A DNA stretch of 64,000 nucleotides from positions 127,354 through 191,353 of the forward strand of contig JAKCDE010000001.1 of assembly GCA_021838585.1 (NCBI GenBank), written 5' to 3'. The translations under genes and the position numbers were made by a program. Positions within the stretch are counted from its first letter, which is position 1. Every line of letters starts with the position of its first letter. Under the pieces are notes generated by a model. It ran no database searches. It saw nothing but the letters and a program-made list of their open reading frames with translations, and had not been told where the DNA came from. This stretch comes from Nitrospirota bacterium (GTDB taxonomy: Bacteria > Nitrospirota_A > Leptospirillia > Leptospirillales > Leptospirillaceae). This document shows, one piece after another, positions 35,974 to 44,709 of this stretch.

Positions 35974-37157
35974 TTTGCTCCTTTCACGGCCAAAACGATC
36001 TTTTCTGCTCCTTCAAAAAGCTCCTCGGCCACCTGCAAATTCAAGCCGGAGTCGCGAAGCATTTCCCTTCCTTCCTTGGCATTTGTCCCCTGCAGGCGCA
36101 CCACGAGGGGAACATGAAGCTTGACATCCTTGGCAGCGGCGATGATTCCACCGGCGATCCGCTCGCACCGGACGATGCCACCAAAGATGTTGACAAAAAT
36201 TCCCTTGACGGCCGGATCTCCCAACAGGATTCGGAAAGCCTGCTCGACGGTCTCCTTGCTGGCTCCCCCTCCTACGTCCAGGAAGTTCGCCGGACTGCCA
36301 CCGGCCAGTGCGATCACATCCATGGTCGCCATCGCCAATCCCGCCCCATTCACCATGCAGGCGATCGACCCATCGAGCTTGACATAATTGAGTCGATGCT
36401 TCGAAGCCTCAATCTCAAGCTCGTTCTCTTCGAAAAGATCCCGGAGGGCCATCACCTTGTCCTGACGATACAGGGCGTTGTCGTCAAAAGACACCTTCGC
36501 ATCAAGGGCCAGGAGACGTCCGTCGCCCGTCAGGATCAGTGGGTTGATTTCGACCATCATGCAATCTGTATCGATGAAAAATCGATACAGGTTCGAGAGC
36601 AAAGACGCAAACGCGTTGTAAAGGGTGACGGGAAGGCCGAGAAAAGAGGCCACCTGGCGACCGACAAATCCTTTGCATCCGATCTCAGGGTCCACGGCTA
36701 GGGTCAGGATCTTTTCCGGATGTGCGGCCGAAACCTCTTCGATCTCCATGCCCCCTTCGGTGCTGGCAAGAATTGAGATGCGCCGGCTGGAGCGGTCCAA
36801 AACGAGGCTCAAATAATACTCTTTTGAAATGACGGCCCCTTCCTCGATCCAGACCTTTCGCACGACTCGCCCTTCCGGACCGGTCTGATGGGTCACAAGG
36901 GTCTTTCCGAGGAGCCCCGCCACAAGACCGGGGATATCCGCACTATTTTTTGCGATCTTGACCCCACCCGCCTTTCCGCGCCCCCCTGCATGGATCTGGG
37001 CCTTCACGGCGAAAACCGTAGCCTGCCCTCCAAAGATTCCCGACTTGCTTTCGATCAGGGAGCGTGCCTGATCGGCCGAGTCTACAACAACACCTGACGG
37101 GACAGACACGCCATAGCTTTTGAAAAGCTCCTTGGCCTGGTATTCATGGATGTTCAA
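35970..37157 (-). CDS. sucC: Succinyl-CoA synthetase beta subunit
   Basis: 395 aa ATP-grasp subunit. [17 protein letters not shown] start, nucleotide-binding [17 protein letters not shown], metal ligands in [22 protein letters not shown]-terminal [17 protein letters not shown] versus GTP specificity is not decided here. Forms a complex with SucD; 44 bases downstream of frdA, so all may be cotranscribed. Confidence 0.93.
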   Translation of the reverse strand: MNIHEYQAKELFKSYGVSVPSGVVVDSADQARSLIESKSGIFGGQATVFAVKAQIHAGGRGKAGGVKIAKNSADIPGLVAGLLGKTLVTHQTGPEGRVVRKVWIEEGAVISKEYYLSLVLDRSSRRISILASTEGGMEIEEVSAAHPEKILTLAVDPEIGCKGFVGRQVASFLGLPVTLYNAFASLLSNLYRFFIDTDCMMVEINPLILTGDGRLLALDAKVSFDDNALYRQDKVMALRDLFEENELEIEASKHRLNYVKLDGSIACMVNGAGLAMATMDVIALAGGSPANFLDVGGGASKETVEQAFRILLGDPAVKGIFVNIFGGIVRCERIAGGIIAAAKDVKLHVPLVVRLQGTNAKEGREMLRDSGLNLQVAEELFEGAEKIVLAVKGAK

Positions 37158-37201
37158 GACCTTCTCCTCTCGATAGGAATTGTGATCGTTTCAGGGGTTG
37201 C

Positions 37202-38797
37202 TCAGGAATCCTTGCGGCGGTAGTCGGGAAAAAGAGTCGGGGCCATGGGCCGGTCGGCTCCCTCGAATTCGCGGGCCAACGCTTGCTCGAAATGGTCGAC
37301 ATGAGCCATGGAGACCTCTTTCCAGGAAAACGGGGCTCTCTCCCGGGATTCTTTCACGGCTTCAAGACCGGCCCGGCGGCCAAAAACAAAAAGCTCGAGA
37401 AGGGAATTTCCCATGAGCCGGTTAGTCCCGTGAAGTCCACCCGAGGCCTCTCCGGCCACGAGAAGATTCGAAATGGAGGTATGGCCGTTTGGATCGGTCT
37501 GAAGGCCACCGTTCTGGTAATGAAGGGTCGGGTAGACCAAAATGGGAAATCGGGTCGGATCGACCTGATGACGGGTCATGAGTTTTACGATATTCGGAAA
37601 ACGCTTTAAGACGGTTCCCTCACCGGCTTCCCGGTCGATCGAAGCGAGATCGAGATAGACTCCCGATGCACCAGAGGGGGTGGGCACTCCCCGCCCTTCA
37701 GAACACTCCCTGATGATGGCAGAGGCCACCACATCACGCGTTTCAAGTTCGTTCACGAATCGCCGTCCGAGCCGATTGTACATGCGGGCTCCGGCGCCCC
37801 GGACCGCTTCCGTGATCAGCATTCCGGCCATCTCGGACGGGAATATGACCCCGGTGGGATGGTACTGGAAGCTATCGATGTGAACGAGTTTGGCCCCCAT
37901 TCGGTAAGCCATGCATAGCCCGTCCCCCGTGGCTCCAAAATGATTGGATGTCGCAAAGCCTCCCAGGTGGAGCCGTCCGGTTCCGCCGGTGGCCAGGATC
38001 ACCGTCCGGGCCTTCACATACAGATACTTTCGACTGTCCAGATCCCAGAGGACAGCGCCCGCACAGGCTCCGCCTGGCCCTTGAAGAAGCTCGACCGCCG
38101 GAGAAAATTCGAGAATCTCCACCGGGGCGTTGACGACGTCTTCCTTCAGAACGCGGATCAGTTCGAGACCCGTGTAGTCCTTGGCTGAAATGAGTCTGGG
38201 GCGGGATGTCCCTCCCCCTTTCCGAAGAGAGAGGTTCCCCTGGGGATCCCTGTCGAACAGGATTCCCCGCGAAATGAGCCACTCCACCATTTGCGGACCT
38301 TCCTGGACCAAAACGGACAGAAGGGCCGGATCGTTCGCCCCATGCCCACCCCGAAAGGTATCCCTGAAATGGTCGACCGGACTGTCTCCCTCTCCGAGGG
38401 CCGACTGGATGCCCCCTTCCGCCATGACCGTGTTGGAATCTCCCACACGAAGCTTGGTGGCAAGAAGGACGCTCGCCCCCTTTTCGGAGGCATGCAGAGC
38501 CGCCGTAATCCCTGCCCCTCCTCCCCCAATGATGAGGACATCCACATCCCGATCGGGGTGGTCCGGAATGAGCCGGGGGCCTTCTATCCTGCTGCGGGAC
38601 TCAAGGAGGGTTGCGACCTCTTCCGGAACCACCGTTCCCGCATTCGGACCGACCCGGATCGTGGCCTTTCCTTCGGGCCTGTAGTCCGGGTAAAAGGATT
38701 TAAGAAGGCTTGCTCGCTCTTCGGGAGAAAGGGCCGAAGGGGGTGTCTCGTCGAACTCCGGCATGTGAGCATAAAACGAATCGACCAGATCGGACAT
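37202..38797 (-). CDS. frdA: Fumarate reductase/succinate dehydrogenase flavoprotein subunit
   Basis: 531 aa. FAD motif VDVLIIGGGGAGITAALHA near 85-103. The segment that normally reads SHTVAA with the FAD-linking His reads DSNTVMAEGGIQ here (Asn122), so the flavin is probably bound non-covalently. FRGGHGANDPAL, the HPTGV substrate loop (FQYHPTGVIFPSEM) and RGAGARMYN are present, as is RLMGNSLLELFVFGRRAG. ATG 38797 lies one base after the frdB stop; a longer frame to 39022 would overlap frdB. A 50-residue N-terminal extension precedes the FAD domain. No membrane-anchor subunit is nearby. Confidence 0.88.
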   Translation of the reverse strand: MSDLVDSFYAHMPEFDETPPSALSPEERASLLKSFYPDYRPEGKATIRVGPNAGTVVPEEVATLLESRSRIEGPRLIPDHPDRDVDVLIIGGGGAGITAALHASEKGASVLLATKLRVGDSNTVMAEGGIQSALGEGDSPVDHFRDTFRGGHGANDPALLSVLVQEGPQMVEWLISRGILFDRDPQGNLSLRKGGGTSRPRLISAKDYTGLELIRVLKEDVVNAPVEILEFSPAVELLQGPGGACAGAVLWDLDSRKYLYVKARTVILATGGTGRLHLGGFATSNHFGATGDGLCMAYRMGAKLVHIDSFQYHPTGVIFPSEMAGMLITEAVRGAGARMYNRLGRRFVNELETRDVVASAIIRECSEGRGVPTPSGASGVYLDLASIDREAGEGTVLKRFPNIVKLMTRHQVDPTRFPILVYPTLHYQNGGLQTDPNGHTSISNLLVAGEASGGLHGTNRLMGNSLLELFVFGRRAGLEAVKESRERAPFSWKEVSMAHVDHFEQALAREFEGADRPMAPTLFPDYRRKDS

Positions 38798-38798
38798 T

Positions 38799-39485
38799 CT
38801 AGGATTTGACCTCGCATTCTTTTTTGAGTTCCTCCGGAGAAAGAGCGAGAAGACGGTCCATCTCCTTCGAAAAGATCCCTTTCTCGATTTCGCCCAGTCG
38901 TGTCCTGAGATTTGTCGGAAACGGAAGCTCCTTGGCTCCATAAGCCCTGCGCGCATAGAGGGCGATTTCATGGGGGGCCATTTCTGCGATGCACCGGGAA
39001 ACGCACAATCCACACATGACACAACTCATCGTCAGCTCGGCGACCGCCTTGAAGTCCCCGAAATTGGCCCGCCATACCGAATCGCGAACATCGATTCCCT
39101 GGGGACAGACCTCGGTGCAGGCATTGCAGTTCCGGCATGTCGCCGACTCCGGATAGAAGGTGAAGAGTTCTTCTTTCGGATCGGTCAGGCTTGCCACGTC
39201 GTAATGGGCTCTCTGGATCGGGTAGGAATCCAGCATCGAAAAGCTCATCCCGTCCTGGACGAGGGTCTGGCAGGCGAGGGCGTTCCTCAACCGGAAATCC
39301 CCCTTCATACGGTAAACGGTCGCACAGGCGCCGCACACTCCTCCGAGGCAGCCGATTCCATGGATGACCTCATGGCCGGTGTACCACATCGCCTGGACCA
39401 TCGTCGACCCGGCGGGAACGTCATACTCCCTTCCATTGATCGACACGTGAACCATGGTCTCATGTTCTTTTTGGGATGTATCCAT
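38799..39485 (-). CDS. frdB: Fumarate reductase/succinate dehydrogenase iron-sulfur subunit
   Basis: 228 aa. Three cluster sites: [2Fe-2S] GCLGGVCGACATVY with the later LAC, [4Fe-4S] CRNCNACTEVCPQGID, and the [3Fe-4S]-type CVMCGLCVSRC. It passes electrons to FrdA. ATG has GGAG six bases upstream. The gap 39486-39718 upstream probably holds its promoter, but I see no consensus hexamers. First gene of frdB-frdA-sucC-sucD-prx. Confidence 0.9.
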   Translation of the reverse strand: MDTSQKEHETMVHVSINGREYDVPAGSTMVQAMWYTGHEVIHGIGCLGGVCGACATVYRMKGDFRLRNALACQTLVQDGMSFSMLDSYPIQRAHYDVASLTDPKEELFTFYPESATCRNCNACTEVCPQGIDVRDSVWRANFGDFKAVAELTMSCVMCGLCVSRCIAEMAPHEIALYARRAYGAKELPFPTNLRTRLGEIEKGIFSKEMDRLLALSPEELKKECEVKS

Positions 39486-39718
39486 ATGTCACTCCACAAG
39501 CTTGCTGGTTCGTTTTGAATGGCGCTCGGAGAAAAAAAGAGGGCAAAGTCAGAATCCTTTACCATCCCACCTCAAGAGTCGGCGAGGCTTTCAAAATTCA
39601 AGACATCACGTGACTTGTTCGGGAGTTAAAGTCTACCAGAGAGGACCAGACCAATTCAATCAGATCCCTTTGGGATTCCGGTCATTGCTTGTTTCCGGAG
39701 AGAATGTCAGGGGTATAT

Positions 39719-40276
39719 TCAGGATTTCTGACGGGGAGGGGTCTTGTCGCGGGGACCATTTTCATTTTTTCGCCAGACGCGAGGAAGGCTGGGATCGAGA
39801 AACGGGCGTTTTTCCCTGGCTCCAACCGGGGCCGGGTGATATTGGATTGCATAGACACGAAGAATGGTGAGGGCGAGAAGAACCATGACGAGCTCGATGT
39901 AACGAGAAAGAGGCTCGTTGGAAAACCATGTGACGAGGGTTTCGGAGAGAAGGACCGCCAACACCGAGTCGACGATATACGTCACCTTTACCCGGCCCAG
40001 CGTAAAGTATGTCAGGATCGTTCTCGAGACTTCAAGGAGCGCCAGAAGGAGCAAAATGTTGACGAGAAGAGACTTCAGCATGGACAAAAGACCATGCCGT
40101 GCATGAATGAAAGCCTGCTCGATCGTCTCCCAGACCCCCCAAATCATGGAGAGAAACATGATCAGGAGAAGTGTCAGAAGAACAAGCTTGACCCCTCCAA
40201 GATACCAGGAGGGAAACTTTTGCTCGATTTCCTCCAGTGGAGGAGGAATGACCGGTTCAATTTTTTCTTCCGGCAT
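39719..40276 (-). CDS. PsiE-like membrane protein
   Basis: 185 aa with four hydrophobic helices in about residues 28-145 and hydrophilic ends. The LEVSRTILTYFTLGRVKVTY segment and the RYIELVMVLLALTILRVYAI segment resemble the PsiE (phosphate-starvation-inducible E) family, whose function is unknown. The C-terminal tail is Arg/Pro-rich. It lies between carbon-fixation units but is bounded by a terminator upstream, so it is probably transcribed separately. Confidence 0.6.
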   Translation of the reverse strand: MPEEKIEPVIPPPLEEIEQKFPSWYLGGVKLVLLTLLLIMFLSMIWGVWETIEQAFIHARHGLLSMLKSLLVNILLLLALLEVSRTILTYFTLGRVKVTYIVDSVLAVLLSETLVTWFSNEPLSRYIELVMVLLALTILRVYAIQYHPAPVGAREKRPFLDPSLPRVWRKNENGPRDKTPPRQKS

Positions 40277-40395
40277 ATTCTAGGGGATCCTTCATCTGCC
40301 CTTGGTAAAGTTCCCTTGGCGTCTTTTTTGGTGCGCGACTGGAATGCCTTGATGTCTGCCCTTTTAAGATTCTACAAAAAAAAGATCTCCAAAAC

Positions 40396-40430
40396 ATCAA
40401 GAGGGAAAGGCAATGCCTTTCCCTCTTGAT
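40396..40430 (-). terminator. Long hairpin downstream of ccl
   Basis: Perfect 17-base arms (ATCAAGAGGGAAAGGCA and its complement) separated by one base. On the minus strand it is followed by GTTTTGG and, 14 bases on, a T8 run. Positioned 20 bases after the ccl stop, it should end that transcript. Confidence 0.75.
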
Positions 40431-40449
40431 TGAAGGCTCCTTGAGCGGG

Positions 40450-41247
40450 CTACGATTTCGAAGGAACAGGCCTGACAGGTGTGCCGTCATAGGCATAGGT
40501 TCCTTCTTCGAGGCGGCGGAAGGGTTTCTCTCTCTCCCATTCCTCGACGACATGCGCTACAAGGCCGGGGATCCTTCCGATGATGAAAATCCCCTTCCCT
40601 GTCTTCCAGGAAAGCCCCATCTCGGAGATAATCGCGGCGATCATCCCATCGACATTCAAAGGAAGGTTCTTTCCGCTTTTCGCCTCGAGCTCGTCCTGAA
40701 CCGCAACGGCAAACTCGACAAATCGTCCCATATAGCCGTATTCTTTTGCCAATTCCAGAAGACGCATTGTCCGCGGGTCCCGTTTGTAGAGCTTATGGCC
40801 ATAGCCGGGAAGTCTTTTCTTTTTCTTGTCGAATTCCTCCACAACGTTCTTGGCGTGCGCCTTGACATCGACCACATCGGCAGGGAAGTTTTCCTGGTAG
40901 ATTCTGGCGCATTGTTCAATCGCACCCCCATGCGAGTCGCCCAGTGTCAAAACACCGGCCGCTACAGCTGCGTTGAGGGGGTTGCCACCGGAAAAGACGG
41001 TCCGCGCGGCAACGACCGAGGGAGGGCCAATGCCATTGTCGATGCAAGCCACCAGCATGGCTTCCATCATTTTCTTTTCCCGTTCGGTCGGAAGCTCTCC
41101 TTTAAGGATCAGGTAGATCGCCTCCGCGAAAGAGACGCGTCCGACCAGGTCGTCAAGCGGGTATCCCCTGACCACCGGTTTCCCGTCGACCTGACCGCCA
41201 ACACGGGTTCGCCACTTGAGATCCTTCTCCTCATTCTCCTTGCTCAT
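40450..41247 (-). CDS. ccl: Citryl-CoA lyase (citrate synthase-like)
   Basis: 265 aa, related to the C-terminal half of citrate synthase and ATP-citrate lyase. It cleaves citryl-CoA to acetyl-CoA and oxaloacetate in the two-step citrate cleavage known from Hydrogenobacter. Active-site histidines in GDSHGGAIEQ and LPGYGHKLYKRDPR, with the family motif NVDGMIAAI. ATG 41247 has AAAGGA seven bases upstream and leaves the acn terminator outside the gene, ruling out the longer frame to 41328. The lack of the N-terminal citrate synthase part argues against ordinary GltA. Confidence 0.88.
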   Translation of the reverse strand: MSKENEEKDLKWRTRVGGQVDGKPVVRGYPLDDLVGRVSFAEAIYLILKGELPTEREKKMMEAMLVACIDNGIGPPSVVAARTVFSGGNPLNAAVAAGVLTLGDSHGGAIEQCARIYQENFPADVVDVKAHAKNVVEEFDKKKKRLPGYGHKLYKRDPRTMRLLELAKEYGYMGRFVEFAVAVQDELEAKSGKNLPLNVDGMIAAIISEMGLSWKTGKGIFIIGRIPGLVAHVVEEWEREKPFRRLEEGTYAYDGTPVRPVPSKS

Positions 41248-41289
41248 GCTCCATCCTTTCTCAATTTGACCATCAATGACCCGGCAATC

Positions 41290-41317
41290 AAAAAAAGGGC
41301 CGGAAATATTCCGGCCC
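41290..41317 (-). terminator. Intrinsic terminator after acn
   Basis: GGGCCGGAA and TTCCGGCCC arms (9 bases, 3-base loop) followed on the minus strand by T7. It sits 26 bases after the aconitase stop and before ccl, so ccl is served by readthrough or a promoter of its own. Confidence 0.88.
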
Positions 41318-41343
41318 CGAAAGTGCAAAAAGATCAGGGAGGT

Positions 41344-43266
41344 CTACTTGCTCCGCCCCTTGACGTAGGCCAGTGTTCCACCGGCCCGGACAATCTCGAG
41401 GTCCCGTGCCGAAAGCGAATGCTTGACCGGAATCTCGATCTTCTTCGTCAGGTTCTTGAGCACAAGGGTTCCCTTTTCAAGCCCGGCCGTGCTGAACTCG
41501 AGCTGATCGTCCCTGTCGATCTTGTCATAATCGGCTTCGTTGACAAAGGTCAAAGGCAGGATTCCGAAGTTGATGAGGTTGGCCAGATGAATCCTGGCAA
41601 AGCCTTTCACAATGACGGCCTTCACGCCCAGGTACATGGGGGCGAGAGCCGCATGTTCACGACTTGAACCCTGACCGTAGTTCGTGCCACCCACGATGAA
41701 TCCTCCGCCGGCTTCCTTGGCTCGCTTCGGGAAGGTCGGATCCACTGATTCGAAGACATATTGGGAAATGGCCGGAACATTGGAGCGGAGCGGGAGAACC
41801 TTGGCTCCGGCAGGCATGATGTGGTCGGTGGTGATGTTGTCCCCGACCTTCAGAAGAACCGATCCTGAGACCGTTTCGGAAATGCGATCCCGTGTTGGAA
41901 GGGGTTTGATATTCGGCCCGCGAAGGACTTCAACGCCGTGGCCATCCTTCGGGGGGAAGATCATCATTCGATCGTCAAGAATATACTTTTCTGGAATCGA
42001 GACCTTTTCCGCCTTGACACCCAGGTCACGGGGATCGGTGATGACCCCGGCAATGGCGCAGGCGGCAGCAACCTCGGGGCTGGCCAAGTAGACTTTGGCG
42101 TCCTTTGTCCCGGATCGACCTTCGAAATTGCGGTTGAAGGTGCGGACGGAAACCCCACCGGACGGAGGCGCAAATCCCATTCCGATACAGGGTCCGCAGG
42201 CTGATTCGAGAAGACGGGCGCCTGCGGTGATCAGGTCTCCCAGAACGCCGTTTTGGGAAATCATTTCCAGCGTTTGGCGGGACCCGGGAGAGAAGCCGAG
42301 GCTGACCGAAGGGTGAACCGTCTTTCCCTTCATGATGGCTGCAATTCCAAGAAGATCCTGATAAGAGGAGTTTGTGCAAGAACCGATCGCCACCTGGCTC
42401 ACAGGGGTGCCCTGAATTTCCCGAACCTTGACGACATTGTCCGGAGAGTGGGGCTGGGCAATCAAGGGTTCGAGCGTATTGAGATCGATTTCGACGGTCT
42501 CATCATAGGTCGCATCGGCATCGGCGGAAAAGGGGGCATAATCGTTTTCCCGTCCCTGGGCCTTCAAATACTTCCTTGTTTCTTCGTCCGAGGGGAAAAT
42601 CGAGGTCGTCGCCCCCAGTTCGGCCCCCATATTTGTGATTGTGGAGCGCTCGGGAACGGACAGCCCCTTGACCCCTTCTCCACCATATTCAAAAATTCTC
42701 CCCACGCCTCCCTTGACGGTCAGACGCCGGAGAAGTTCCAGGATCACATCCTTGGCCGACACAAAGGGCTGAAGCTTTCCAGTCAGCTTGACGAGAACCA
42801 CCTTGGGCATGGTGGTATAAAAAGGCTCTCCCCCCATCGCCAGGGCCACGTCAAGGCCTCCGGCGCCGATGGCCAGCATTCCGAGGCCGCCATTGGTGGG
42901 AGTATGGCTGTCGGAACCCAGGAGGGTCTTGCCGGGCTTTCCGAAACGTTCGAGATGCACCTGATGGCAGATACCGTTGCCGGGACGCGAAAACACGATC
43001 CCATATTTCGCGGCCACCGTCTGTAGGTAACGATGATCATCCGCGTTTTCAAAGCCGGTCTGAAGCATATTGTGGTCAACATAGGATACGGACAGTTCCG
43101 TCTTGACGTGGTCGAGGCCCAGGGCTTCAAACTGGAGGTAGGCCATAGTTCCCGTCGCATCCTGCGTCAGGGTCTGGTCGATTTTGATTGCAATTTCCTT
43201 TCCGGGAACCATTTCACCGGAAACGAGATGATTCTTGATGATCTTTTGGGTCAGGTTAAGCGCCAT
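41344..43266 (-). CDS. acn: Aconitate hydratase
   Basis: 640 aa [4Fe-4S] enzyme interconverting citrate and isocitrate. Cluster cysteines in IGSCTNSSY and ACGPCIG; substrate-binding LLGSDSHTPTNGGLGMLAIGAGG and NYGQGSSREHAALAP. Shorter than the 890-aa AcnA and typical of the compact bacterial/archaeal aconitase A branch. In this organism it would run towards isocitrate oxidation or formation as part of the reductive cycle. Preceded by a 150-base leader with a perfect inverted repeat and by a terminator separating it from the ccs genes. Confidence 0.95.
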   Translation of the reverse strand: MALNLTQKIIKNHLVSGEMVPGKEIAIKIDQTLTQDATGTMAYLQFEALGLDHVKTELSVSYVDHNMLQTGFENADDHRYLQTVAAKYGIVFSRPGNGICHQVHLERFGKPGKTLLGSDSHTPTNGGLGMLAIGAGGLDVALAMGGEPFYTTMPKVVLVKLTGKLQPFVSAKDVILELLRRLTVKGGVGRIFEYGGEGVKGLSVPERSTITNMGAELGATTSIFPSDEETRKYLKAQGRENDYAPFSADADATYDETVEIDLNTLEPLIAQPHSPDNVVKVREIQGTPVSQVAIGSCTNSSYQDLLGIAAIMKGKTVHPSVSLGFSPGSRQTLEMISQNGVLGDLITAGARLLESACGPCIGMGFAPPSGGVSVRTFNRNFEGRSGTKDAKVYLASPEVAAACAIAGVITDPRDLGVKAEKVSIPEKYILDDRMMIFPPKDGHGVEVLRGPNIKPLPTRDRISETVSGSVLLKVGDNITTDHIMPAGAKVLPLRSNVPAISQYVFESVDPTFPKRAKEAGGGFIVGGTNYGQGSSREHAALAPMYLGVKAVIVKGFARIHLANLINFGILPLTFVNEADYDKIDRDDQLEFSTAGLEKGTLVLKNLTKKIEIPVKHSLSARDLEIVRAGGTLAYVKGRSK

Positions 43267-43318
43267 TGCTTAATCTCCTTGGCAGGGGATGGGTCCACAC
43301 ATCCGGGGACTAGATCCG

Positions 43319-43337
43319 TCTCTCATCCGATGAGAGA
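43319..43337. repeat. Perfect inverted repeat in the acn leader
   Basis: TCTCTCATC, one base, GATGAGAGA, located 53-71 bases upstream of the acn ATG. It could be a dimeric repressor site or a leader-RNA hairpin. No T-run follows, so it is not an intrinsic terminator. Confidence 0.6.
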
Positions 43338-43416
43338 GCCCCGGCAACAAACACGCACCTCAAAAAACAATTTGGGCGCGGAATCGCGTCCAAATATTTT
43401 ATCCTGATTTTATGGC

Positions 43417-43464
43417 AAAAAAAAGCCCCCATTTTTGGTCCGAAAAATGGACAAAAAATGGGGG
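43417..43464 (-). terminator. Strong intrinsic terminator after the 54-aa protein gene
   Basis: Arms CCCCCATTTTT(TG)GTCC and GGAC(CA)AAAAATGGGGG pair over about 15-16 bases with one mismatch and a 7-base loop, then GC and T8 on the minus strand. It isolates ccsA-ccsB-small protein from acn. Confidence 0.88.
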
Positions 43465-43500
43465 AAGAAGAGAGATTTTAAGAAAGTAAGAAAAAGTTCT

Positions 43501-43665
43501 TTATGGCCAAAGATGGGTCGCTGAACCCGGCAACCAAGCTTTCATGTGGTTTGCACTTTCGGCCCCTTCTCCCAGAAAAATGATGAAAAAGAGAAGCGCC
43601 GCCAAAATAATCACACCGCCCACGATCGCAGGTCCCGTTGCCATTTGTGCTCTTTCTTCTGCCAT
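43501..43665 (-). CDS. 54-aa single-span membrane protein
   Basis: MAEERAQMATGPAIVGG begins the protein, followed by one helix (about 15-33, VIILAALLFFIIFLG) and a short tail ending HLWP. ATG 43665 has GAAGGAAA directly upstream, and the stop lies 37 bases before a strong terminator, so this is a real translated gene. It lies 31 bases behind ccsB and is probably cotranscribed with ccsA-ccsB. It resembles in size the small subunits of respiratory or carbon-fixation membrane complexes, but I do not recognise it. Confidence 0.75.
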   Translation of the reverse strand: MAEERAQMATGPAIVGGVIILAALLFFIIFLGEGAESANHMKAWLPGSATHLWP

Positions 43666-43696
43666 TTTCCTTCACCCCCCTTCGATTGATTAGCCC

Positions 43697-44680
43697 CTAG
43701 AATGTGGAGTAAAGGGGCTTCACATGCTCGGTCGTGCTGTCCTCGAAATCACGAGGAACCCCGAGCGATTCTATTGCCTTCACAAGATCGTGGTAGTAAA
43801 AGGCAACCTTCACGGGATATTTTTTTCCCGCCGCTTCAAGCCGGGCAATCTTGTCAGTCGCCTTGCCCATGCCGCGCTCCACGATGGCCCCGGCATGCCC
43901 AAAGGCGACCCCTTCCGGCATCCGCTCCTGGAATCGGCCCGAGATAAAGGCCGCTACCGGCTTGTCAAAGCCGCCAGAAAGAATCAGGTCAGCAACCTGT
44001 TCTTCGTAAGAGCCCCCCGGCTCACCCAGCATGGCAACACCCTTGACCCGGGGATCCCCTTTGATCTCTTTCAGCACGTCCGCATAGGTGGTATTGGAGA
44101 TGATATCACCACCAATAGCCAGCGCCATGTAGGTTCCCCATCCGCGCCGCCGGAACATTTCAGCGGTCGTGACGGTCAGACCGCCGCTCTTGGAAATGAC
44201 CACAATGCCACCGTCCCGGAATGCAACCGAAGGATCCTTTCCTCCGATGGCTCCAACCCGGCCGACGGAAGGAACGAAGCACCCGAGACTTGTCCCTCCG
44301 ACAATAATGGCTCCCCGGCGAACCTTCTCCTGGTAAATAATCTCCGAATCACGAATGGGGACATGTTCGGTGATAATATACAGAACCTTGATTCCATTGT
44401 CCAGACACTCCATGACCGCATCCAGCACAGAAACGGGGGGCACGTAGATCAGGGCGGTGTTCAGAAGCTTTCCAACCTTCGGATCGCTGACCGCCTCTTT
44501 CAGGGTATCGAATACCGGAACCGGCAATTCGGTCGAGCCTCCCTTTCCGGGAGTAATCCCCGCCTTGACGATCCCGGGGTAGAGAGCCTCCGACTCCTTG
44601 ATTACCTGGGAGGCCTCACGGCCGGTAGCCCCAATCACGACAATACCCGTCTTGTCATTCAGATAGACAGTTCCCTTCAA
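43697..44680 (-). CDS. ccsB: Citryl-CoA synthetase small (alpha-type) subunit
   Basis: 327 aa, homologous to succinyl-CoA synthetase alpha but longer and clearly different from sucD in the window. CoA-binding IVVIGATGREASQVIKESE, GITPGKGGSTE, VISKSGGLTVTTAEMF, and phosphohistidine loop FGHAGAIVERGMGKATDK. TTG 44680 is chosen by GAGGGGG six bases upstream; the frame to 44836 would run into ccsA. With CcsA it would make citryl-CoA from citrate, ATP and CoA, the step before ccl. Confidence 0.85.
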   Translation of the reverse strand: MKGTVYLNDKTGIVVIGATGREASQVIKESEALYPGIVKAGITPGKGGSTELPVPVFDTLKEAVSDPKVGKLLNTALIYVPPVSVLDAVMECLDNGIKVLYIITEHVPIRDSEIIYQEKVRRGAIIVGGTSLGCFVPSVGRVGAIGGKDPSVAFRDGGIVVISKSGGLTVTTAEMFRRRGWGTYMALAIGGDIISNTTYADVLKEIKGDPRVKGVAMLGEPGGSYEEQVADLILSGGFDKPVAAFISGRFQERMPEGVAFGHAGAIVERGMGKATDKIARLEAAGKKYPVKVAFYYHDLVKAIESLGVPRDFEDSTTEHVKPLYSTF

Positions 44681-44709
44681 GAGATTCCCCCTCAGTATGA
44701 TTTGAAAGC

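Noticed and set aside
43478..43675. 65-codon minus-strand frame over the 54-aa membrane protein
   Set aside because: Reads another frame; the 54-aa frame has the better ribosome site, a clean transmembrane helix and a stop before the terminator.
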